The position numbers were made by a program, and so were the translations under genes. The notes under the pieces were generated by a model. The model had not been told where the DNA came from. It saw nothing but the letters and a program-made list of their open reading frames with translations, and ran no database searches. Positions 9,529-17,136 of a stretch of DNA of 25,094 bases are shown one piece after another (position 1 is the first letter of the stretch; each line of letters starts with the position of its first letter). The DNA comes from Chara braunii (lineage: Eukaryota; Streptophyta; Charophyceae; Charales; Characeae), in NCBI GenBank assembly GCA_003427395.1, contig BFEA01000048.1, positions 4,112,754-4,137,847 on the forward strand. The letters are read 5' to 3'.

Positions 9529-10110
9529 TTACAGAATCCCAGGCCTGAGAGTAAATACAACGTCTAGAGGAGCTGCAACTGCTAATCTCCATCACTAAAG
9601 GCCGCAACAGTTTGGAACATCGTTACGAGTGACATTTGCTACTGAGTACTACGAGCAACAATGTCCCTATTGCCCAATCCAGCCAAACGTGCTAGTTCAA
9701 TTCAACTATTCTTCTTTGTTCTTTAAGTTGCAACTGCCTTCGTGCAGAGATGGATTACAAGGGTTGTGCATTTTATGCAATCCAGGTAGAACTTGCACAA
9801 AAAATCAAGTGAAGTCGAGGGGAGAGAAACAGATAGAGGGAGAGAGAGAGATATGAAATCCCAAGCTGGAGAGTTAATGCAACGTGTGAAGCAACTACAA
9901 CTGCTGATCTCTACACCAAGGACCGCAACAGTTTTGAATTGTGTTATGAGTCGCATCTGCTGCCGAGAACTGCAAATATCAAAGAATAATGAACAATTGG
10001 CGTCTAACAACTGTCGGTATCCATCACGATGTCCCTGTTGTTCATTCCGGCCAAACACGCTACTTCAATGCAGTTGTTCTTTTTTTTTCTTTAAGCTGCA
10101 ACTAACTTTC
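9341..10110. repeat. 392-bp tandem duplication (two copies)
   Basis: TGCAGAGATGG...GGGTTGTGCATTTTATGCAATC begins at 9351 and again at 9743, a period of 392 bp. Both copies continue through AATCAAGTGAAGTCG, a GA-rich stretch, CAACTGCT...ATCTC, CCGCAACAGTTT, and CAATGTCCC or CGATGTCCC. The GA stretch is about 105 bp in copy 1 but only about 35 bp in copy 2. The copies are diverged. The ORFs across them are created by GA/CT repeats. Confidence 0.85.
9425..9529. repeat. (GA)n microsatellite
   Basis: An almost pure GA run from 9425 to 9480, then an interrupted GA run to 9529. It lies inside copy 1 of the 392-bp duplication. Confidence 0.95.
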
Positions 10111-10408
10111 TTGATGTTACATTTATTACTAATGTTTGGCAATCGTTTCTGTGGTAACATTCATCATTTGCGAACATGTCATTTGCCGCTTGTGTGAGTC
10201 TTGTTGAACTTGGGAAGCGCTGAGTGTCTGAGTGATTTTTTTCAATTTCTTCTTTACTATGATGACTCTGATCTGAATATTGTTTCTTCAGTTTGTGAGA
10301 ATTTCTCTCCAAGGGAACTCCACTTATGCCCTGGTGACTCAGAGATATCAGTGAGCGAGATTGGGGTTTGTCTCAGTGAGCGGAAAATTGCTCCACTGCG
10401 GAGAATGT

Positions 10409-10434
10409 CTATATATATATATATATATATATAT
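10409..10434. repeat. (TA)n microsatellite
   Basis: Pure alternating TA over about 26 bases. Confidence 0.95.
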
Positions 10435-10480
10435 AGTGTCATCTAGCTACATTTTTTTTCCAACCATTTTTAATTTTTAC

Positions 10481-10768
10481 CTAGGCTACCAGTCGGGCCG
10501 CCCGAGTGACCTTGTTTTCCCAGGCGGCCAGGCCGTGCAAGGGTCAAAGTAGGTCTCCGAAAAAAAAAAAAAAAAAAAAAAAAAAATCGGAAAAATCTGC
10601 AAAAATACCATGTTATGTAGAAAAAGGAACTGAACAACGTTTGCCTCAGGGACATATCCAAAGTCTTTACCAAAAATAAAAAATAAAAATAAAGTTAAAA
10701 AACGTTTTTTTATTTTTATTTTTTTGGTCTGGCGGGGCAAGTGGTCCCAGACCACTCTGGTAGCCTAG
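10481..10768. mobile_element. 288-bp TIR element, family A copy with 8-bp target duplication
   Basis: The left end CTAGGCTACCAG (10481-10492) is the exact inverse of CTGGTAGCCTAG (10757-10768). It is flanked by ATTTTTAC (10473-10480) and ATTTTCAC (10769-10776), an 8-bp near-perfect direct repeat. Subterminal regions are GC-rich (GGGCCGCCCGAG; GGTCTGGCGGGGC) and the centre holds a run of about 27 A (10560-10586). An 8-bp duplication with short TIRs fits the hAT superfamily, but there is no transposase. Related copies lie at 7217 and possibly 11117 and 13640. Confidence 0.7.
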
Positions 10769-10808
10769 ATTTTCACATATTTTTTTCCCACCTTTTTTAT
10801 TTGACTCC

Positions 10809-10834
10809 ATATATATATATATATATATATATAT
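10809..10834. repeat. (TA)n microsatellite
   Basis: Pure alternating AT/TA over about 26 bases, in an A/T-rich context. Confidence 0.95.
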
Positions 10835-10845
10835 TAATTTTCCTA

Positions 10846-11000
10846 TATTTTTTACTTTTATTTTTTACTTTCACCCTTAATCTTTTACCTTTTTTTTCAA
10901 AATCTTTATATTTTTTTAATCTTATTATTTTAATACACATCGGGATCTGTTTTTGAAATATCACTAAATAAATTTTGAATTTGCTCCAATGCCAAATAAA
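10846..11000. repeat. Satellite-flank segment duplicated at 13005-13180
   Basis: Shares with 13005-13180, in the same orientation, TTTCACCCTTAATCTTTTACC-like text, then ACACATCGGGATCTGTT, GAAATATCACTAA, and TTTGCTCCAATGCCAAA. At 13005 this segment leads straight into the inverted satellite array, whereas at 11000 it leads into unrelated sequence. Copy 1 therefore looks like a truncated flank of the same array. Confidence 0.7.
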
Positions 11001-11116
11001 AAAAGAAAAAAATAATATTTTTTTGTGTTGCCAGGTTAGCATACATTGTTTTCAAAAAATTTTAATTTTTACGTAATTTGTTTTCCACCGTTATTTTTAT
11101 TTGATTCTATTTTTTT

Positions 11117-11205
11117 CTAGGCTGCCAGTTGTCCGATTGGGAGACGTCTCCCCCAGACGTCTCCGGAAGACGGTCAGGGGGGAGTTGTCCGAAAAATCGG
11201 ACAAC
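11117..11205. mobile_element. Left end of a TIR-like element with subterminal palindromes
   Basis: CTAGGCTGCCAG (11117-11128) matches the terminus of the 10481 element at 11 of 12 positions. Behind it lie a perfect 14-bp palindrome, GGGAGACGTCTCCC (11139-11152), and a perfect hairpin, GTTGTCCGA-AAAA-TCGGACAAC (11184-11205). A possible partner is at 12900-12984, where GGTTGTC..GACAACC and GGACGGTCAGGGGGG occur again. No matching outer terminus or target duplication is certain, so the element's extent is open. Confidence 0.45.
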
Positions 11206-11370
11206 AGTTTTTTTGCCAAAAAAAAAAACGAAAAAAAAATAAAAAAACGGGGGGGTCTGCGCACCACTAGGGGACCCCCAAAAAACATTTTCAGGTTGTT
11301 CTGAGCAAAAACGAAAAACAAATTCAGATATGGTGTGCAAGGTGTGACGGTGGGGTGTTTCGGGGGGGTG

Positions 11371-11577
11371 GATTGATTGATTGATTGATTGATTGACGGG
11401 TGGGTAGACAGACAGATAGACGGATAGGTAGGCAATCGGTTCGACGGGATCCCGATTGATTGATTGATTGATAGTCGAACCGATTGGTTCGATAGGATCT
11501 TGATCAAGATCCTATCGAACCAATCGGTTCAACGGATCCCGACTTATTGATTGATTGATTGATAGATTGATTGATTG

Positions 11578-11637
<60 letters not shown>

Positions 11638-11661
11638 AATTGATTAATTGATTGATTGATA
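11371..11661. repeat. (GATT)n microsatellite blocks
   Basis: GATT/TGAT repeats at about 11371-11395, 11453-11472 and 11545-11661, the last about 115 bp with few interruptions. They surround the palindrome at 11477-11530. A direct repeat, CAATCGGTTC-ACGG-ATCCCGA, occurs at about 11432 and 11521. Confidence 0.95.
11477..11530. repeat. Perfect 54-bp palindrome, no spacer
   Basis: Two 27-bp arms, beginning GAACCGATTGGTTC and meeting at CTTGA|TCAAG, are exact reverse complements with no loop. The outer 14 bases of each arm (GAACC-GATT-GGTTC) form a smaller inverted repeat. It is set between GATT microsatellites. A perfect spacer-free palindrome this long is unstable in many hosts, so it is either young or actively maintained. 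Confidence 0.95.
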
Positions 11662-12031
11662 GGATTTTTATCAGCACTTGGTGAATTCCGCTCGACACTG
11701 ACGACAGTGATAGGAAGAGCGGGATCAGGAATAGCAAGGCAATGGTGGGCGCATGGGCAGGTGGGAATTCGATCGAGCAGCAGAACGGGGGCATCAAGGG
11801 AAGCGAGCGATCCGAGGGGAGGGAAGGGGAGATGGGAAATCAGGTAGCGCAAACATGAACAAAGAAATTAGGGGGAATCGGGAGTGCGGAGCTCGGGATC
11901 GGGTGGTGATCGAAGGGAGGGGGATGGAGATCAGAGTTGGAGGGGGGGGACAATGGTAGGAAAATGCGCGCGTTGGGTGGGGGAAAATGGCGGGAAAATG
12001 CACGCGCTGGGTGGGGTAGCCAAACGGATAA
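11662..12031. other. G-rich intergenic sequence, no gene recognised
   Basis: Purine/G-rich DNA. AAAATGSCGGGAAAATGCACGCG-type text repeats at about 11960-12020 (two units of roughly 40 bp, each ending GCGCTGGGTGGGG or GCGTTGGGTGGGG). No ORF with a motif. Confidence 0.4.
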
Positions 12032-12487
12032 GCGGAGGAAGAAGAGGAGGACGTTAACATTGACGAAGAAGAGGAGATGAAGGACGATGACGCGGAGGAG
12101 GAGGAGGAGGAGAAGGAAGAAGACGAGGAGGAGGAGGAGGAAGAAGAGGAGGAAGAAGAGGACGAAGAAGAAGAGGAGGAGGAGGAGGAGAAGGAGGACG
12201 GCGACGATGAGGAGGACAACGAGATAGAAGAAGAAGAGGAGGTAAAGGACGATGAGGACAACGAGATAGAAGAAGAAGAAGAGGTGAAGGAAGATGATGC
12301 GAAGGAGGAGGAGGAGGAGGAGGACGAGGAGGAGGAAGACGAGGACGACAAGGATGACGAGGAAGAAGAGGAGGACGAGGAGGAGGAGGATGGGGAAGAG
12401 AAAGAAGGCGAGGAGAAGGAGGAGGAGGAGGAGAAGGAGGAGGAGGACGATGAGGACGAGGACGAGGAGGAGGTCGTTGAGGACTAG
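12032..12487 (+). repeat. GAG/GAA/GAC purine tract (reads as poly-Glu/Asp)
   Basis: About 450 bases of almost pure purine trinucleotide repeat. In one plus frame it is open from just after a TAA at 12029 to a TAG at 12485-12487, with an internal ATG at 12077, giving over 130 residues that are nearly all E and D. A 42-bp internal duplication gives DNEIEEEEEVK twice (about 12214-12292). The opposite strand is open as poly-Ser or poly-Pro/Leu in other frames, the mark of a simple repeat rather than a gene. An acidic low-complexity region of a real protein cannot be excluded, since acidic tracts occur in nuclear proteins, but no flanking domain is seen. Confidence 0.75.
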
Positions 12488-12705
12488 GAGGAGGACATCG
12501 AGGTAAAAGAAGAAGAAAGGAAGGGGGGGGAGGAGAAGGTGTGGGACGGAGGGAAGCAAACTCACCTGGCGTGGGCGGGCGATGGCGCGTGGATTGCGGC
12601 CGTTGGGCATCGGAGTTCGGCAACTGCAACGCCGAACTCCACTGACAGGGCAGGGTGAAGTCGCGCGCAAGAGAGGGCCGCAACGGATTTTGAATTTGAA
12701 ATCGA

Positions 12706-12751
12706 TCCGATCTGGGCCGTCGATCTCAAAGATCTGACGGCCCAGATCGGA
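12706..12751. promoter_or_regulatory. Long GGCCCAGAT/ATCTGGGCC inverted repeat
   Basis: TCCGATCTGGGCCGTC-GATCT is followed after CAA by AGATC-TGACGGCCCAGATCGGA, giving arms of about 21 bases with one mismatch. Each arm carries TGGGCC/GGCCCA, the core of the plant 'site II'/UP1 promoter element. Known: such elements occur in promoters of ribosomal and growth genes, and similar palindromes occur in plant MITEs. No gene start is evident beside it, so either explanation is possible. Confidence 0.45.
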
Positions 12752-12769
12752 CCATTTTTATTTTCGATT

Positions 12770-13004
12770 TTTGAGGTCCCACCGGCCTCCAAAAAAATTT
12801 CCCTTCATCCCTCCCGCTTCGCCCCTGCCCGCTTATCACCCTCACGGCGCCCGATTCCTCATGGAAGCGCTCCCCCTAATTTCCCCACCGATCAGACATA
12901 CGGCCCTGGGCGGACGACCGACCGGTTGTCTGATCGGACAACCCCGGACGGTCAGGGGGGGTCCGGACGTCCGATCGGGTAACGTATATTTTTTTTTTTT
13001 AACC
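12770..13004. other. GC-rich sequence with short palindromes
   Basis: Contains GGTTGTC-TGATCG-GACAACC (about 12932-12951), the palindrome CGGACGTCCG (about 12963-12972) and GGACGGTCAGGGGGG, all echoed at 11117-11205. It may be the other end of that element. A T-run (12988-13000) separates it from the satellite flank. Confidence 0.4.
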
Positions 13005-13636
13005 CTATGTTTTTATTTTAATTTCACACTTCCACCTTTAATGTTCTACCTGTTTCTTTTTCCTCTCAATTTTTGTATCCTTTTTCTTTTACACTGTTTT
13101 GTTTTTTATACACTTCGGGATATGTTCTAGAAATATCACTAAGTTGATCCTAAATTTGCTCTAATGCCAAAAAAATAGATCCCGAAATTCCTGAAGTTTT
13201 CAGTAACGAAATTATGAATCCACGTCGGGATATGACAGAGCGAGTCTTGGAAATTGTGAAGTGCGATTCGGTAACAAAGTTGTGAATCGACATCGGGAGA
13301 TAACCGATAAAATCCCAAAAATCCCGAAGTGCGATAGGTCACGAAATCCCGAATCCACATCGGGACATGGAGTCTAAATCACAAAGATCCCGAAGTGCGT
13401 TTCAGTATCAAAATCTCAAATGCACGTCGGGATATAACTAGCCAAATCACGAAAATTCTGAAGTGCAATTCGGTAACAAAATCCCGAATCCACATCGGGA
13501 TATGATATATAAATAACACTTAGTGAATTCCAAATACACGTTGGGATATAACCGTTGGGATATAACCGACAGAATCCTGAAATTTCCGAAGTGCAATTCG
13601 CTAACGAAATCCCGAATACACGTCACGATATAACCG
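13005..13636 (-). repeat. Inverted copy of the 4.4-6.9 kb satellite, with flank
   Basis: From about 13085 the sequence is made of the same units in reverse orientation: CCCGAAGTGCGATTCGGTAAC, then AAATCCCGAATCCACATCGGGATAT, then AACCGA. About seven diverged units are present. 13005-13084 is the flank also found at 10846. The minus-strand ORFs here (DFVTYRTSGF-type peptides) are repeat artefacts. Confidence 0.88.
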
Positions 13637-13639
13637 ATC

Positions 13640-13704
13640 TTGTGTAGCATCATCTTCGAACGTTCGAGACCGAACGTGAACGAGCGCCGAAACTCTCCGA
13701 ACGC

Positions 13705-13736
<32 letters not shown>

Positions 13737-13821
13737 GTTCTCCAAAAAATCTAATCTATCTATATATATATNNNNNNNNNNNNNNNNNNNNNNNNNNNNN
13801 NNNNNNNNNNNNNNNNNNNNN

Positions 13822-13878
<57 letters not shown>

Positions 13879-14059
13879 GACCAATAATAATACAAACAAC
13901 TTTTGCCTTGGAGGTATGGTCAAATTCGTAACCAAACTCGAGTTAAAAATCAAAAACCAATTTTTTTTTTATTTTTTTTTTTTTCGAATATGTTCGACCG
14001 AACACATTCGGGTGACATTCGGCCAAACACCCGAACATGTTCGGTGTGCTACACAGAAT
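13640..14059. mobile_element. ~420-bp insertion in the satellite, flanked by CGATC
   Basis: The satellite text ATAACCGATC is interrupted here and resumes at 14060 as CGATCGAATCT, so CGATC lies on both sides (13635-13639, 14060-14064), as a 5-bp target duplication would. The ends carry TGTGTAGCA (13641-13649) and its inverse TGCTACACA (14047-14055), followed inward on both sides by CGAAC/GTTCG-rich sequence. The interior has an A-run, a (TA)n tract holding the N gap, and AACAACTTTTGCCTTGG, shared with family A elements. True length is unknown because of the gap. Confidence 0.6.
13755..13875. repeat. (TA)n tract containing a 50-N assembly gap
   Basis: Alternating TA on both sides of exactly 50 N (13772-13821). 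The round number suggests a placeholder gap. ORFs crossing it are not meaningful. Confidence 0.95.
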
Positions 14060-14092
14060 CGATCGAATCTCAAAATTCCCGAAGTGCGATGT
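14060..14092 (-). repeat. Last inverted satellite unit after the insertion
   Basis: CGATCGAATCT then CAAAATTCCCGAAGTGCGAT continues the array cut at 13639. It shows the insertion is younger than the array. Confidence 0.7.
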
Positions 14093-14613
14093 CAAGCGCA
14101 TCGGTCCGACATCTCATAAAAGGGACCCTCCCGGCCGCGTCACGCAGGAGTTGGTTTATATCCTTCGTCGAAAATATACATGGAGCTTCCGCAAGCCGCT
14201 TCGGCCGAGTGCGCCAGCCATACCTCCCGTGAGCCCCTACGACAGGATAGGGCCTACACGAGGCACGACATACCTCCACCTTACGGAAGCTATCACCTCC
14301 CTTCGGTGGGCGTATCCCGGCCGAGTTACCAGTCGACAGTACGAAAGCTGATCAGTTGCAATCGCAGAGGTGGACCAGCCGAGGGCGTTTCTCGTTCGCT
14401 GTAGCATAGGGGGTACGCTCGGTAATACGCCTCCGTCGGACCCGTACGCGAACCGACATCTTGGGGGGCTGATGTCCCAAGCGCGGTTCGTCATCGGTCG
14501 ACTAGGACGCATCCCACACACCAAGCGCACACCACTCCACGAACCCAAAAATAAAACACACACACACACACAGCAAACAACGAGACAACACTCCTAGTCC
14601 CTTTAGTAGCCAT
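14093..14613. other. No gene recognised
   Basis: Moderately GC-rich sequence with open but motif-free frames on both strands (for example 14037-14351 plus and 14237-14569 minus). Short (CA)n at about 14558-14573. It may be retrotransposon-derived, but nothing identifies it. Confidence 0.35.
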
Positions 14614-15080
14614 CCCATAACTTTCTGATGCGGAAATTGAATGGGCGTCGCGCGCGAGACTTAGTATAAAAACCACGCGGTCGCAGGGCTAACTCATATC
14701 GACTCACAATGCAAGCGCACGCAGACAGTCGCAATGATGGCGTACCATGTAGTACCCATACTCATGCAGTCCTCGTTATTCTCGAGGGTCGCATTCGGCA
14801 CTCAAGTGTCGACTGACACGGGCCTTGAGGGTTAATCTCTCGACGCTGGACAACAGCCATGCGCGGTTGAATACCACACACCCTCTTCTGCACTTTGTGC
14901 AGAGTGGGTGGTACACAGGTCCATACCTGTGGTGGCAGTCGTTTCTTACTGCCCTGGAGATGAGCCCCACTCCAGGCCTCGACAAAAATCAAGGGGTTTG
15001 ACTTTGACGGCTGCCACGAACTACAACGTTCAACCACAAAAATCTCTAAAAAGCAAGAAAGAATAAGCCGAAGGTTCTCT
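14614..15080 (+). repeat. 572-bp diverged direct repeat, copy 1 (LTR-like)
   Basis: Begins CCCATAACTTT.TGATGC, then GCGTCGCGCGCGAGACTTAG and TATAAA (about 14665), GCGGTCGCAGG, and ends near AAAAAGCAAGAAAGAATAAG. The second copy at 15186 keeps the same order, with the TATA-like motif exactly 572 bp later. Copy 1 also holds a perfect hairpin, TCTGCAC-TTT-GTGCAGA (about 14887-14903). A shared TATA box and downstream layout fit two solo or tandem LTRs of one element, but TG...CA ends were not established. Confidence 0.5.
14662..14670 (+). promoter_or_regulatory. TATA-like motif, repeat copy 1
   Basis: TAGTATAAA, followed 10-40 bases later by C/A start-like sites. The same motif with the same surroundings lies at 15234-15242, which supports a conserved promoter rather than chance. 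No TSS data. Confidence 0.4.
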
Positions 15081-15185
15081 TATTTCAAAAGAAATCATGG
15101 CCTTGAAGTACCCTCCCCCTTTCGGGTGGTGCCAGTCGCCTGTAATAATCCCAAGCGTTCGGGCATATGTGCGAGTTCCTTTGAT

Positions 15186-15600
15186 CCCATAACTTTTAGA
15201 TGCTAGGGCGGTGAAGCGTCGTGCGCAGGATTCTAGTATAAAGCTGCGCAGTCGCAAGTCAGTCATGTACCAACCAACGATGTCAGTCATACGTGGTAGT
15301 CGCGGTTCCGACCTCGCGATATTGAATGGTTGAAGGAATATATCGTGAGGGGTTACCCCACACGATATTGAACGGCTGAAGGACATGTCGTTCGGCCCTC
15401 GCGACATTTCTGCCTTCAGGGTAGGGTGTCTCGACGGACAGTGCAGATAGGCTCTGCGCGAGGGGGAATCCCTCCCCTGCAGAGCCTGGGGCTTGGGATG
15501 TCCTGGACAAGGACCTTGAATCCCGGCCCAGGACCAACGTCTGACTAAGAAAACCCCCCAAGAAGCAAATAAGAAAAAGGGAGGGTCTTCCCTATGCCTC
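15186..15600 (+). repeat. 572-bp diverged direct repeat, copy 2 (LTR-like)
   Basis: Counterpart of 14614-15080: CCCATAACTTTTAGATGC, GCGTCGTGCGCAGGATTCTAG, TATAAA (15237-15242), GCGCAGTCGCA, and an end with AGAAGCAAATAAGAAAAAGGG. It contains extra 46-bp-spaced copies of CGATATTGAA (15317, 15363) around a near-perfect palindrome, and a hairpin CTCTGC...GCAGAG at about 15453-15486. Confidence 0.5.
15340..15368. repeat. 29-bp near-perfect palindrome
   Basis: Arms ATATCGTGAGGGGT and ACCCCACACGATAT around a single T, with one mismatched pair in 14. It lies between two CGATATTGAA direct repeats inside the LTR-like copy 2 and is absent from copy 1. Confidence 0.85.
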
Positions 15601-16372
15601 TCAGTCTAAACCTCTAAGTAGACTTTTAGCACTGGGGCCACTTAGGCCACGCAAACATTCATCCCAGGTACACCCATGTACGCATACATAAAGGGGTAAG
15701 TATGTGACGATCACTTCTCACAGTCTCAGTAGGGTTCCTCACAACCATATGTATATATGTGATTACAGGCAATCAAATCCAGAATCTAAGTCACAGCACA
15801 TACCTACAATCACATCAAAGAGTCAAACAACAGTCCACGCACTACACGGAGTCAACCCCAACCATCCTCGACACTCATACCCCTCGCTTTAGTCATGCAA
15901 ACCCCAACCTCCTGTCCAACCAGCCTTAATTAAATACTAAGTACCTTTGTTAAATGGTCATTCAATAAAAGTTCGGGTGAAACCTTAATGAAACAATGAA
16001 ATCACCAGGGCTAAAACCTTTTAGGTTGAGTGTGGAGGGTGAGTTAAAATTGAGTCGTAGACCGACGAATCGGCAACCAACATGTTATCAGTAATAACAG
16101 AAGATGATCCTCAAGGGATCAAGCTCAATCTAGTCCTGAACTTGAATCAAACGATCAAGAGGACCTGTAACACATGGCAGGTCAATGCCCCAAGCTAAAC
16201 CTATAAGTCCATGGAGAACAATCTCCATATCATGATCTTACTCAAATCATCCTAGTTAACCATATCTAACCCTACCTCTAAGCAAGCGCCCAGAGAAAGG
16301 TAGACTCATGGCAAAATCTCCCCTTATTCAGAGTGGACTACCAGAATCGTCACCTGTCAAAATATAATCGAT
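15601..16372. other. No gene recognised
   Basis: No ORF above 62 codons with any motif, and no tandem or inverted repeat of note. The AT content rises toward the 123-bp array. It may be non-coding retrotransposon sequence. Confidence 0.4.
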
Positions 16373-16985
16373 CTCCTTTAAACTAAGAAAATTTCGGCAG
16401 CACTTCCCGTAGGAAACGTGTCTTTTCAGAATTTATATAAGTCAAAATATGAAAGGAGAAACAATCTTTAACTCTAGAAAGTCAAATTTTATCTAACTCC
16501 CTGAATTAGTAAAAATTTGGGTAGCACTCTCTTTAGAAAGGAAGACTTCCGAAATTTATACTAAGTCAGATATGAACTCAAAAGACAACTTGAGTTCAAC
16601 TTAGACAAGATTTAACTAATGCCTTAGTTTTTCAGAAATTTCGGCAGCACTCCCTCTAGAAAAGTGTTATTCCAAAATTTATACAAGGCTAAGTCCAGAA
16701 TTGGAAAGTAACTTTGACTTCTCAAAGTTTAATTTTGTCTAACTTTCTGATTTAGCAAAAATTTTGGCAGCACTCCCTTTAGAAAATGAGGCTTTTCCAA
16801 ATTTTTACTGGGTCAGATATTAAGAAAAGACAAGTTGAACTTTGGCAAGTCAAAAATTGACTAACTCCTTGGATCTGTAGAAATTTCGGCAGCGCTTCCC
16901 GTAGAGAAAGTAGCTTGCCAAGATTTATACAAAGCCAAGTATAAGAAAAGATCCCATAAAATGTGAAAATTGACCTAAGTAAAAA
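16373..16985. repeat. Five-copy ~123-bp tandem array
   Basis: The anchor TTTCGGCAGCACT(T/C)CC recurs at 16396, 16519, 16643, 16766 and 16888 (spacings 123, 124, 123, 122). Each unit continues TAGAAA, AATTTATA..A, a GTCAAA tract, and CTAACTCC(C/T)TGA. The units are diverged by about 25-35%. Just after the anchor most units show a weak dyad such as CACT...AGTG or CTTT-AG-AAAG. No coding potential. Confidence 0.85.
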
Positions 16986-17136
16986 AAACTATCACAGAGA
17001 ATGCAGGAATTGAAACTAACTCCTATCGCTCTAACACATGGCGAGCAACTAAAGCAACTACCTATCAAAACTGAAACTCAGACCAAGTAGTAACCTCACT
17101 CAGCCACATGCAGGTCAAACCACAAAGGTAAGTACT

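Noticed and set aside
9401-9607. Arg-Glu repeat ORF and its complement
   Set aside because: Artefact of the (GA)n microsatellite.
12077-12487. 136-codon poly-Glu/Asp ORF as a gene
   Set aside because: Pure purine repeat; other frames are equally open as poly-Arg, poly-Ser and poly-Pro/Leu, and no flanking domain exists. Listed as a repeat.
13640-14119. ORF spanning the N gap
   Set aside because: It crosses 50 undetermined bases and a (TA)n tract, so the reading is not real sequence.
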